From Neisseriaceae bacterium (lineage in GTDB: Bacteria > Pseudomonadota > Gammaproteobacteria > Burkholderiales > UBA11063), in contig DAHXMX010000001.1 in assembly GCA_027371515.1 (NCBI GenBank), positions 1 through 36,012 of the forward strand: DNA of 36,012 nucleotides, read 5' to 3'. The notes beneath the pieces are model-generated. The model did no database searches, was not told where the DNA came from, and worked only from the letters and a program-made list of their open reading frames with translations. Shown piece by piece: positions 26,392 to 33,450 of this stretch (its first letter is position 1; every line of letters starts with the position of its first letter). The translations under genes and the position numbers were made by a program.

Positions 26392-27179
26392 AATGCAATG
26401 ACCTGACTTGCAAAAATACAACTATTGATCCTCTCAACTGATGCTACATGAAACTTTGCGTCCAATTCAGTAGCAATAAAGTTTCTGTCGTTTAAAATGC
26501 AAGCATGAGCAACCACACCACTACCTGAGAATGTGTCTAGCACAATGCTGTTTGGATGCGAATATAGGCAAATTAAGCGCTCAATTAATCCGAATGGTTT
26601 TTCTGATGGATGTGCCCATTTGATATTTGGCTTGTTGTAACGCAAAATGCTTTTGGGATATTTTTTATCATTGAGCTTCTTATATTCAAAGCCATTTTGT
26701 TTGCCATAAAGCGTTAGACCACGGTTTTTCTTGATATCAGTTTTTGAGACTAGTACCTCATGGTTATATACATTAGGTGCTAAATTGCTCTTATTGCTAC
26801 TGCGCACAAAACTTTTGCTAAAATACAACACAAATTCGTGATTCAGGAGTGGTCGTACATTTGAATCTAAGGTGCCAGTGATTTTATTAACTTTGTCCCA
26901 GATTAATTCATAACGAAAATATTGCCAGCCCATATTGACCATCTTGTAAGTGAATTTACCACTAGCAAAGATTAGTATTGGCGCAGAAGGTTTAGCAACG
27001 CGAACAACTTCTAGCCACCATTTGTTTAAGTCAAGAGTTTTTGCAGCCACAACATCATATTCCAACTTGGTTGTAAGGTATGGAGGATCGGTCAGCACTA
27101 AATCAATGCTATTGCTTGGTATTTGTGCCAATATATCAAAGCAATTGGCATGATGAATCTTATTGATTAAGCACTGCAT
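26388..27179 (-). CDS. DNA adenine methyltransferase (DPPY type)
   Basis: 263 residues. Catalytic motif DPPY (31-34) in SIDLVLTDPPYLTT, then the SAM-binding motif at the C-terminus: HPSEKP (190-195) and VLDTFSGSGVVAHAC (about 213-227). DPPY before the SAM motif makes it a beta-class N6-adenine or N4-cytosine enzyme of the N6_N4_Mtase fold; DPPY favours N6-adenine. The region between them is the target-recognition part. No restriction gene is adjacent, so it is an orphan methyltransferase, which in phages protects DNA from restriction or marks genes for regulation. Confidence 0.85.
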   Translation of the reverse strand: MQCLINKIHHANCFDILAQIPSNSIDLVLTDPPYLTTKLEYDVVAAKTLDLNKWWLEVVRVAKPSAPILIFASGKFTYKMVNMGWQYFRYELIWDKVNKITGTLDSNVRPLLNHEFVLYFSKSFVRSSNKSNLAPNVYNHEVLVSKTDIKKNRGLTLYGKQNGFEYKKLNDKKYPKSILRYNKPNIKWAHPSEKPFGLIERLICLYSHPNSIVLDTFSGSGVVAHACILNDRNFIATELDAKFHVASVERINSCIFASQVIAL

Positions 27180-27194
27180 TTGTAATATTTACAC

Positions 27195-27584
27195 CTAAAT
27201 AAATTTACTAACCAAAACTGTTGTGGCACCATTGGGTATAGAGGCGCCATAATTAACGTGCAATCCCTTGACTTGCTTATCATCGTGATACACAATGCCA
27301 ATTAAGCTATCCAAGATACACTTGAGTCCATTGTCCAAATCAATAATCTGGCTAAATGCTGTACCGTCTTTCTTTTGCTTGGGATGTATAACAATATCAA
27401 GCAATACATTGTCATTGGATGGAGCAACATCTAAACAAGATTGCCTCACTTTTTGCTTGAACAATCTACCTTCTTTGGAGATCATGGTTATATTTCTGAA
27501 GGTGCGATAATAGCGGTTTACTGAAATAGGATATTGCATAACGATTGTGTACAAATAATTGCTAGGATTAATGTTATTATTCAT
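27195..27584 (-). CDS. rusA: RusA-family Holliday junction resolvase
   Basis: 129 residues from ATG 27584, four-base overlap (ATGA) with the upstream loader gene; an ATG 13 codons earlier is inside that gene. The RusA pattern is plain: YPISVNRYYRTF (about 18-29), HPKQKKDGTAFSQIIDLDNGLKCILDSLIGIVYHDDKQVKGL. The three catalytic Asp of RusA match Asp82, Asp84 and Asp101/102. It cuts four-way DNA junctions during phage replication and recombination. Length is typical (E. coli RusA 120). Confidence 0.9.
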   Translation of the reverse strand: MNNNINPSNYLYTIVMQYPISVNRYYRTFRNITMISKEGRLFKQKVRQSCLDVAPSNDNVLLDIVIHPKQKKDGTAFSQIIDLDNGLKCILDSLIGIVYHDDKQVKGLHVNYGASIPNGATTVLVSKFI

Positions 27585-28330
27585 TTTCTGTAGCTTTCCC
27601 AGGTAAAATAAAGTACAACGCAATTATTCTGCCGTAGCCGATCTATGATACGATCTCCAAGCACAGCTTTTAGCTCATCCATTGATAAGTTAGTTTGAAT
27701 AATGGTAGATTTAATTTGTTCATACCGACAGTTGAGCACTTTAAATAGATTTTTTTGCTCTTCGCTATTAAAATGATTTGCTACTTCATCAAGAATTAAT
27801 AAATCAGGAATTGCATAATTATCAATTGTTGTGGCCTTGTTCCAACCAGCTTCATTTATTCTGTCAATCATATTGGCAACTGTTGTAAACAGCACTGTAT
27901 AACCTTCATTGATTGCAACTCTGCCAGTAGCCACAGATAAATGAGTCTTACCATTACCAGGGTTACCAGCCAAAATTGCATTGCGTCCAAATTTCAAATT
28001 ATCTTTGATGTTTTGTGCAAATTCCATCATAGTATTTTTAGCAACTTGTTGTTCAGTGGTATCAATGTTATAATTGTCAAAACTATTATCAACAAAGCGT
28101 GGTGGAATAGCAGCTTGATTAAACAATCTGGTAATAAAGCGCTTTTTATACTCAATTTCATCCTGTATGCGTTCATGTTGCCGCTTTTCTTGCTCTATTT
28201 CATCCTGACATTTGGGACAACCAGTCCAATGCTCCGTACTATCAGGACGCATAAACATTAAACTGGTGTATCCATCATGCTTATTGCATAATCGTTGTTC
28301 TTTGGCTCTAGCCTCAAAATTAAATTGCAT
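27581..28330 (-). CDS. dnaC: DnaC-like helicase loader
   Basis: 249 residues with a strong ribosome site (AAGGAG, 7 bases). The N-terminus has a possible zinc site (Cys15, His18, Cys38, Cys41). The AAA+ core has Walker A GNPGNGKT (122-129), Walker B LLILDE (177-182), sensor-like TIIQTNLS and box-VII-like DRIIDRLRQNNCVVLYFTWESYR at the end. Such loaders open DnaB onto a replication origin. It follows the initiator gene by 11 bases and acts with it, as in lambda O-P or phage O-DnaC pairs. Confidence 0.88.
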   Translation of the reverse strand: MQFNFEARAKEQRLCNKHDGYTSLMFMRPDSTEHWTGCPKCQDEIEQEKRQHERIQDEIEYKKRFITRLFNQAAIPPRFVDNSFDNYNIDTTEQQVAKNTMMEFAQNIKDNLKFGRNAILAGNPGNGKTHLSVATGRVAINEGYTVLFTTVANMIDRINEAGWNKATTIDNYAIPDLLILDEVANHFNSEEQKNLFKVLNCRYEQIKSTIIQTNLSMDELKAVLGDRIIDRLRQNNCVVLYFTWESYRK

Positions 28331-28341
28331 TGTTATACTCC

Positions 28342-29316
28342 TTATAATGTATCTACCTGTTTGAGTGGTTTATTAACAGTATAATCGTGTACACAATTAA
28401 AGGTTTTCTTTGGTGATGAACCGGAATTAGCATAACGATTACTGTTTGGTGAAAATAATCCGGTGTATTCCATAGCAATACTGTGATTAATTGCCTCAAT
28501 AAGTAAGCCAGAGGCTTTTAATTCAAGCATTTTGTTCCGTAATGCAGTTAAGCTAGATTTGGTCTTGTAGGTTTTCTTAGCTTCCTTGCGATAAGTAAAC
28601 CAATTGTTAACAGCAGTAATTTGTAGTTCATCAAAATCAGTATAATCAAATACTGGTTCATTGTTTTTAACGAATGTAGGTTTACCTCCAAATTCTGATA
28701 TTGTTTCTAAAATTGAATGGTCACTTTTATTATTAATACTCTCTGGAGTAATCTTAGTAGTAATCTCTGTTATTGCTCGGCGGTTTTCCGTATGACGGTG
28801 AGCGGATTTACCTACTACGGTGGTCGGGTTTCCGCCTATCGTGAGCGGATTTCCGCTTACGATGTGAGAACCAGCATTAATTGTTTTGTTTTGATTGATT
28901 CTATTGCTCATTAACCAAGCATTTACCACTTCTGGCACAAATAGAAAATATCTGGTTTTATCAAATGAGTATTTTGGATTAGGGTTTTTGTGAATTGAGA
29001 TAACTTTTTTATCAACTAGAACTTTGAGACCAGTATTGATAGCATCTTTTGAGTACAACAATACTCCAGCCTCTAGCTCTTCTGTGGTATGAAATTGGTA
29101 TAAGCTTTCATCTTGAATTCCTGCATCACCATTTACACATGAAATATTATTTTGAAACTTGGCCTTCTTGGATTGTTCTAGTTTGATATTGTGCCAATAT
29201 TCAAAAAATGATAACAATGCAGCAGCAGGTCTATTACCATCACAAAAATCTAATTGCCATTTACGCACGATTATCATGGGTTCAGAGTCTGGATGAATAA
29301 CACAACTTGTTTTCAT
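28342..29316 (-). CDS. Phage replication initiator (O-like) carrying the origin
   Basis: 324 residues. The N-terminal winged-helix part (about 1-135) begins PMIIVRKWQLDFCDGNRPAAALLSFFEYWHNIKLEQ, a recurrent phage/plasmid replication-protein domain. The C-terminal part (TAVNNWFTYRKEAKKTYKTKSSLTALRNKMLELKASGLLIEAINHSIAMEYTGLFSP) is the typical end that contacts the helicase loader. Between them (about 145-180) the peptide repeats about every 7 residues (VSGNPLT, IGGNPTT, VVGKSAH) because the DNA is a four-copy iteron array (28779-28863). This is the lambda O plan: initiator with origin inside its own gene. Ribosome site is weak, and an operator lies just upstream of the ATG. Confidence 0.75.
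   Translation of the reverse strand: MKTSCVIHPDSEPMIIVRKWQLDFCDGNRPAAALLSFFEYWHNIKLEQSKKAKFQNNISCVNGDAGIQDESLYQFHTTEELEAGVLLYSKDAINTGLKVLVDKKVISIHKNPNPKYSFDKTRYFLFVPEVVNAWLMSNRINQNKTINAGSHIVSGNPLTIGGNPTTVVGKSAHRHTENRRAITEITTKITPESINNKSDHSILETISEFGGKPTFVKNNEPVFDYTDFDELQITAVNNWFTYRKEAKKTYKTKSSLTALRNKMLELKASGLLIEAINHSIAMEYTGLFSPNSNRYANSGSSPKKTFNCVHDYTVNKPLKQVDTL
28779..28863. repeat. Iteron array, likely phage replication origin
   Basis: Four G+C-rich direct repeats in the initiator gene, aligned by their CGG at 28781, 28803, 28825 and 28846 (periods 22, 22 and 21 bases, two helical turns). Each has CGG, a T-rich centre, then CCG or CC and TA-CG. The fourth is a perfect dyad (AGCGGA-TT-TCCGCT); the others are imperfect dyads. 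AT-rich DNA flanks the array, mostly at 28,680-28,770. This is the layout of the lambda origin, where O dimers bind four iterons next to an AT-rich melting zone. Confidence 0.75.
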
Positions 29317-29323
29317 ATTTGCA

Positions 29324-29350
29324 CTTTATTCACAAATAAGTTAAATAGTG
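29324..29350. promoter_or_regulatory. Operator copy A, upstream of the initiator gene
   Basis: TATTCACAAATAAGT followed by TAAATAGT, an imperfect full-length copy of operator B (one substitution in the centre, one in the right half and one inserted base). It starts 8 bases upstream of the initiator ATG. A weak leftward promoter (TTGTGT, 16, TATTTG on the minus strand) would overlap it, so repressor bound here should block the replication operon. Confidence 0.6.
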
Positions 29351-29351
29351 G

Positions 29352-29379
29352 TTCACACAATGCGTCATAGTGCTATAAT
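29352..29379 (+). promoter_or_regulatory. Promoter toward the repressor gene
   Basis: TTCACA (5 of 6 to consensus), 16 bases, then TATAAT (perfect) with an extended -10 TG one base upstream (TGCTATAAT). Start of transcript would be near 29386, giving a 125-base leader to the repressor. Operators B and C lie downstream in that leader. Confidence 0.6.
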
Positions 29380-29460
29380 AGTCCCTTGAGAGCGACAAGT
29401 ACACTACAACATCATATGTGTAAAGAGTTGCTAACAAAAACTGCCTAACGATATTGTAAC

Positions 29461-29484
29461 ACTATTCACTTATTCGTGAATAGT
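29461..29484. promoter_or_regulatory. Operator copy B, perfect dyad upstream of repressor
   Basis: Perfect 9-base arms ACTATTCAC and GTGAATAGT around a 6-base centre. Its reverse complement matches operator A almost throughout, and operator C apart from three missing central bases. Confidence 0.65.
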
Positions 29485-29489
29485 AAATT

Positions 29490-29504
29490 TATTCAATAAG
29501 TGAA
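29490..29504. promoter_or_regulatory. Operator copy C, at the repressor ribosome site
   Basis: TATTCAATAAGTGAA, identical to the inverse of operator B except that the central three bases are missing. It ends 5 bases before the repressor ATG and covers the likely ribosome site, so binding here could limit repressor synthesis. Confidence 0.5.
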
Positions 29505-29509
29505 GTTTT

Positions 29510-30169
29510 ATGTATAAGAACATTTATCACGATATCCGAGTAGACAATCTCACTAAAATCATGGAGGATAAATACGGTAGCTGGAACTCCTTTTGTAAGG
29601 TTATTAGCAAAAGCAGTTCTTATATGAATGAGGTAATAAAAGGCATCAAACGTGAATTTACTGAGAATCTTGCACGGGAACTTGAATCTAAATTACATCT
29701 GAATCCCGGTAGCTTGGATATCAAAAATAGTGCCCTAGAAGAACAACGATATGCAATGGTTAATATATACTCACCGGTGTTATCAGCAGGCGATGGGAAT
29801 GATATATTTTCTGAAGAACATATCGGTGAATTATCAGTACCGATGCAATTAGTTAAACAACAAAAATTAGATGTAAGTAAGTTGGCCTGCTTAAGAGTTG
29901 AAGGTGATAGCATGGAGCCTAAGATTAATAATGGAGGCTATGTTGTTATTGATACATCTAAAAAAGAAATCAATAACAATAAAATCTATGCTTTTAATGT
30001 TGATGGTCTAATTAGAGTGAAGCGCTTATTTAATTCACTTGATGGGATTATTATTAGATCAGACAATGCTGCTTATCCAGAGGAAAAGATTAGCTCTGAA
30101 GACATGAAAGATGATGATATGAACTTTTTTATTGTAGGTAAGGTTGAGATTATATTGAATGGGGAATAG
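29510..30169 (+). CDS. CI/LexA-type phage repressor with S24 peptidase domain
   Basis: 219 residues. The N-terminal helix-turn-helix region (about 10-65) is divergent (SWNSFCKVISKSSSYMNEVIKG). The C-terminal domain is a clear S24 peptidase: autocleavage site Ala93-Gly94 in SPVLSAGDG, catalytic Ser134 in VEGDSMEP and Lys171 in LIRVKRLF. RecA-activated self-cleavage would inactivate it after DNA damage, so the prophage should be SOS-inducible. It is the only early-side gene on +, divergent from the initiator gene across the operator region. No cro-like gene is found. Confidence 0.9.
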   Translation: MYKNIYHDIRVDNLTKIMEDKYGSWNSFCKVISKSSSYMNEVIKGIKREFTENLARELESKLHLNPGSLDIKNSALEEQRYAMVNIYSPVLSAGDGNDIFSEEHIGELSVPMQLVKQQKLDVSKLACLRVEGDSMEPKINNGGYVVIDTSKKEINNNKIYAFNVDGLIRVKRLFNSLDGIIIRSDNAAYPEEKISSEDMKDDDMNFFIVGKVEIILNGE

Positions 30170-30204
30170 CAACATCTGCTTCTGTACTAATCTTATTGCA
30201 TGTG

Positions 30205-30225
30205 AAACTACCAATTTGGTAGTTT
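30205..30225. repeat. 21-bp palindrome, copy 1
   Basis: Arms AAACTACCAA and TTGGTAGTTT around one central T: a perfect dyad. With TG before and G after, 24 bases match the inverse of copy 2 (30530-30550). It lies 35 bases after the repressor stop and is not followed by a T run, so it is more like a protein-binding site than a terminator. Confidence 0.8.
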
Positions 30226-30306
30226 GTGTATAAATAAGATAATGTACTGTGAATAATGGGATGATGGTTATTGGTTGTAAAATAAATTTTCTGGCGGGTT
30301 GAGCCT

Positions 30307-30333
30307 AAAAAATAGGGATACCCCTGTATTTTT
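30307..30333 (+). terminator. Terminator-like hairpin after the repressor
   Basis: AAAAATA-GGG, loop ATA, CCC, a three-base bulge, then TATTTTT. The A run and T run would let it stop transcription from either side. The bulge makes it imperfect. Confidence 0.4.
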
Positions 30334-30352
30334 GGCATGCTTTGGATATCTA

Positions 30353-30380
30353 TTGTCCCCAATGCGTCCCCAGATAATAT
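30353..30380 (+). promoter_or_regulatory. Promoter candidate with GTCCCC direct repeats
   Basis: TTGTCC, 16 bases, TAATAT (4 of 6 each). GTCCCC occurs at 30355-30360 and again at 30366-30371, 11 bases (one turn) apart and overlapping the -35. They could bind an activator; an alternative is integrase arm sites near the prophage end. Confidence 0.3.
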
Positions 30381-30529
30381 ATAAATGAAATAAAACTGCG
30401 TTATATCAATTACTTATTCACTATTGAAGGGTGTTAGAATACCCGCTCTCGGTAGATTAGAGATGGTTAGTAGATTGATTGAGTTTATGATCTTTTTGAG
30501 ACGTTGGATGAAATGAGTGTGAAAGATGC

Positions 30530-30550
30530 AAACTACCAAATTGGTAGTTT
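30530..30550. repeat. 21-bp palindrome, copy 2 (inverted)
   Basis: Arms AAACTACCAA and TTGGTAGTTT around a central A; exact reverse complement of copy 1, 325 bases away. It lies 32 bases upstream of the preferred acyltransferase start, a good operator position. Confidence 0.8.
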
Positions 30551-30582
30551 CAGAGAGAAGAAGATATGTACTGAAGGGAAGG

Positions 30583-31704
30583 ATGTGTTTTTGCATCATG
30601 CAACAACAATACAACAGAATTCATGGATTAGATACATTAAGAGCCAGCGCAATAATCTTGGTATATGTTTATCATTTTGCGTTTGTTACCAATAAAGCAG
30701 TTCTTGATATTGGATGGGTCGGTGTTGATTTGTTCTTTGTGCTTAGTGGATATCTTATAGGGCACCAGATATTTGCTGATATTGCACATAAACGAAACTT
30801 CTCAATCAAAATATTTATAATGCGTCGTTTATTTAGGACTTTTCCAAACTATTTAGTGGTATTAACAGCATATTTTTGTATTAGTGGATTTCGCGAAAAA
30901 CCAATTTTACTACCACTGTGGAAGTTTTTAACTTTTACAATGAATTTTGGATTAAGAACTGGAGTAGCATTTTCTCATGCTTGGTCTTTGTGCATAGAGG
31001 AACAATTCTATTTAGCTCTACCAATAATCGCAATGCTTGTATATTACAGAAAATCAATCAAATTAGCTTGGTATTTAATCATATTTGCTTTGATTGGAGG
31101 CGTAGCATTAAGAAGTTATCTGTGGTTGAAATATTGTGGTACATCACCAAGTCCAGATGCATTTAATTATAAAGGTTATTATACTCATATCTATTACTTT
31201 ACATTTTGCAGATTAGATGAACTATTAGCAGGGATCGCAATTGCTCTTTTAAGGGATTTTCATAGTCATATTTGGTATAAAATTACCAGTAAAGGAAATC
31301 TATTTTTAATATTTGGTATCATAAGCACCGGCATAACATTTTATATGTTCATTAATTCCCAGTGTTCATTAATACCTACTATTATTGGTTTTCCAATGCT
31401 TGGATTAAGTTTCGGGTTATTAGTTATTGCTGCCTTGAGCCCAAACTCGCTATTACATAAAACTCGAATTCCAGGAGCTGAAAAGCTAGCTATTTGGTCA
31501 TTTGCGATTTATTTAATCCAGAAACCATTAGACCATTTGACTGCCACAACACTTATCAAATACCATTTGGCTACTGCATCTAACCCAATCACTATGCTTT
31601 GTACCATTTCTGTATCATTATTATGTGGATGGGTATTGTATTCTTTGATTGAGACTCCGTTTATGAAATTGCGTGATAAAATTTATCCTAAACCCAAGTG
31701 GTAA
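30583..31704 (+). CDS. Acyltransferase family 3 membrane protein (OafA-like)
   Basis: 373 residues from ATG 30583, chosen because GAAGGG lies close upstream; ATG 30598 and 30526 are alternatives (the latter would place the palindrome inside the gene). It starts with IHGLDTLRASAIILVYVYHFAF, the usual 'GLDglRa.Ai..V...H' of the family, then VDLFFVLSGYLIG, RRLFRTFPNYLVVL and SHAWSLCIEEQFYLALP. About ten membrane helices follow. These proteins move acetyl or other acyl groups onto lipopolysaccharide O-antigen or other surface sugars. Near a prophage this could be serotype conversion. The substrate cannot be told. Confidence 0.85.
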   Translation: MCFCIMQQQYNRIHGLDTLRASAIILVYVYHFAFVTNKAVLDIGWVGVDLFFVLSGYLIGHQIFADIAHKRNFSIKIFIMRRLFRTFPNYLVVLTAYFCISGFREKPILLPLWKFLTFTMNFGLRTGVAFSHAWSLCIEEQFYLALPIIAMLVYYRKSIKLAWYLIIFALIGGVALRSYLWLKYCGTSPSPDAFNYKGYYTHIYYFTFCRLDELLAGIAIALLRDFHSHIWYKITSKGNLFLIFGIISTGITFYMFINSQCSLIPTIIGFPMLGLSFGLLVIAALSPNSLLHKTRIPGAEKLAIWSFAIYLIQKPLDHLTATTLIKYHLATASNPITMLCTISVSLLCGWVLYSLIETPFMKLRDKIYPKPKW

Positions 31705-31722
31705 TTTTAGGGAATTAAGATT

Positions 31723-32931
31723 ATGAATACAATAATACGACCTATGTTAAATCTGCTACTTATAAGTTTAGTTGCTTGTAGTAATGGCAGAAGCGTATCA
31801 ACTCCAACTAACAACACTGTGCCACTTGTTGTTGATGCCGGTTATAATGGACAAGCTACTAATCGAGCGTTTATTTCAATACAAATATGTCAACCTGGCA
31901 CTAACAATTGCCAAACATTAGATTATGTTGTAGTAGATACGGGCTCAGTTGGACTAAATATCGATGGCTCACAATTAAATTTAGCCTTACCATCAGTTGA
32001 TTATTCCAATAATCCAATTTACCGTTGTGCACAATATGGATCAGGTTATAATTTTGGTCCGATGCAAACTGCTGATATCAGAATCGCAGGTGAAGTTGCC
32101 GCTAATTTCCCTATCACAATCTTTCAGAATTCCGGACCCGCAAGCTGCTCTAATGGATCTCCTGTTGTGACATTAAATGATGTAGTTGGAGGAGCTAAGG
32201 CTATTATGGGTCTTGGTGTGATTAATCCATCAAATAGCTTGATGTATCCTGGATTATATTCATGTATCAACAATAACTGCAATCCACTTGGTACAAATAT
32301 TAATATTACAACTCCATTGGTAAGAAATGTAGTATCAACTTTTGCAACAGATAATAATGGAGTGATCTTTAATCTTCCTGCAGTTCGTGCCGCAACTAAC
32401 ACACCAATCACTGGTACCTTGACTTTCGGTATCAATACTCAGGCAGATAATATGGCGCCTCAATCAGCCCACACTGTAAAAGCTAATCCAGTATTATTTG
32501 CCAATAACGTTCCATTGGTAGGCTACTTCTCTGCCAATAATGGCGCAAGCACTACTCCTGCAATTTTTGATAGTGGCACACCATCAGTTCAATTTTATTC
32601 TCCAAATATTACTCAGTGTACCGGTGCATTTACAGGCATATACTGCCCTAATCCATCACCAACCAATTGGACTTCAACAATCAGTAGCTATAATGGTTCC
32701 GAGAATTTTCCTATCACTATGTCTATTGTGGATTATTCCAGTCTTGCAACCATTCCAGCAATTTTACCAGGATTAGGTCAGGTGCAAACTGCAAATAGTT
32801 TCACATCATACGGTCTTACATTTTTCTATGGCAAAACTATTTATGCGAGGTTTGCTAATAATCCAGCAAATATCATTGATCCATCATTGCCACTAGCAAC
32901 TGGGCCTGCATGGGGATTCAAGGATAATTAA
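31723..32931 (+). CDS. DUF3443-like lipoprotein with pepsin-type active-site motifs
   Basis: 402 residues. Signal peptide with lipobox LVAC (Cys19). It then reads like the DUF3443 family: FISIQICQPGTNNCQTLDYVVVDTGSVGLNI, RCAQYGSGYNFGPMQTADIRIAGEVAANFP, IMGLGVI. Two pepsin-like motifs stand out: VVVDTGS (Asp72) and PAIFDSGT (Asp283), 211 residues apart, which is the two-lobe spacing of A1 aspartic proteases. All members may be membrane-anchored hydrolases or relatives that lost activity. It follows the acyltransferase by 18 bases on the same strand and may share its transcript. Confidence 0.75.
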   Translation: MNTIIRPMLNLLLISLVACSNGRSVSTPTNNTVPLVVDAGYNGQATNRAFISIQICQPGTNNCQTLDYVVVDTGSVGLNIDGSQLNLALPSVDYSNNPIYRCAQYGSGYNFGPMQTADIRIAGEVAANFPITIFQNSGPASCSNGSPVVTLNDVVGGAKAIMGLGVINPSNSLMYPGLYSCINNNCNPLGTNINITTPLVRNVVSTFATDNNGVIFNLPAVRAATNTPITGTLTFGINTQADNMAPQSAHTVKANPVLFANNVPLVGYFSANNGASTTPAIFDSGTPSVQFYSPNITQCTGAFTGIYCPNPSPTNWTSTISSYNGSENFPITMSIVDYSSLATIPAILPGLGQVQTANSFTSYGLTFFYGKTIYARFANNPANIIDPSLPLATGPAWGFKDN

Positions 32932-32945
32932 TTTTCTGGTATAAT
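32917..32945 (+). promoter_or_regulatory. Promoter candidate before the lipoprotein gene
   Basis: TTCAAG, 17 bases, then a perfect TATAAT (32940-32945), 55 bases upstream of the next ATG. The -35 half is weak and overlaps the end of the upstream gene. Confidence 0.4.
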
Positions 32946-33000
32946 TATGGTTCTTTGGTGATACTATTTTTTTTAATTTGCAATATTTTTGAGGTGAGTT

Positions 33001-33417
33001 ATGAAAAAATTTATAAGTATAGGTGTAGCAGCTACTCTAATGACTGGATGCGCCTCTTTGTTTAGCACAGAAACTCAGGCTGTTAAAATTAATCCAAAAG
33101 TTGATAATCAATCTATTTCTGGAGTGAAATGCTCAGTTCAAAATGGTAGAGGTTATTGGATGGCAACTGGCAGCGATGACGTAATTATCAGACGCGATAG
33201 CAGACCTCTTGCTATTAGTTGTTATAATCAAAATAAAACTTATATTGGATCAACTAGCATAGCTTCTTATTACAATACTACTAATCTTTGGAATATACCT
33301 TTAACTATAATACCAGCTGCGGGAATTGCTGGTTGGGTGTTAGATGGCACCAATGGTACTGCCAATGAATATCCAGCATCAATAGATGTTAATATGCATA
33401 AAACAGGTGCAAACTAG
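33001..33417 (+). CDS. Small lipoprotein, unknown
   Basis: 138 residues, ribosome site GAGGTG close to ATG. Signal peptide with lipobox-like LMTGC (Cys17). The mature part is a beta-rich domain: GVKCSVQNGRGYWMATGSDDVIIRRDSRPLAISCYNQNKTYIGS, with the two Cys likely paired, then a hydrophobic stretch (NIPLTIIPAAGIAGWVLDG, about 100-118) that could insert in the membrane. Such 'C.v.N..G.w....p..v...r....l.v.C' lipoproteins are common and uncharacterised. It lies 33 bases before dolP, likely one operon. Confidence 0.75.
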   Translation: MKKFISIGVAATLMTGCASLFSTETQAVKINPKVDNQSISGVKCSVQNGRGYWMATGSDDVIIRRDSRPLAISCYNQNKTYIGSTSIASYYNTTNLWNIPLTIIPAAGIAGWVLDGTNGTANEYPASIDVNMHKTGAN

Positions 33418-33450
33418 AAACGTTTTTAGAATAATTATGTGGGAGGTATG

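Larger units (their letters stand above)
30170..30582. other. 413-base non-coding stretch between repressor and acyltransferase
   Basis: No credible gene. It holds, left to right: a 21-bp palindrome (30205-30225), a terminator-like hairpin (30307-30333), a promoter candidate with GTCCCC direct repeats (30353-30380), two small hairpins (GGGT-ACCC 30429-30444, CTCT-AGAG 30446-30462), and an inverted copy of the palindrome (30530-30550). The right end of the prophage probably lies within this stretch. Confidence 0.6.

Noticed and set aside
30150..30362. 70-codon frame on minus after the repressor
   Set aside because: Includes the palindrome and hairpin, no ribosome site, no protein-like composition; treated as non-coding.
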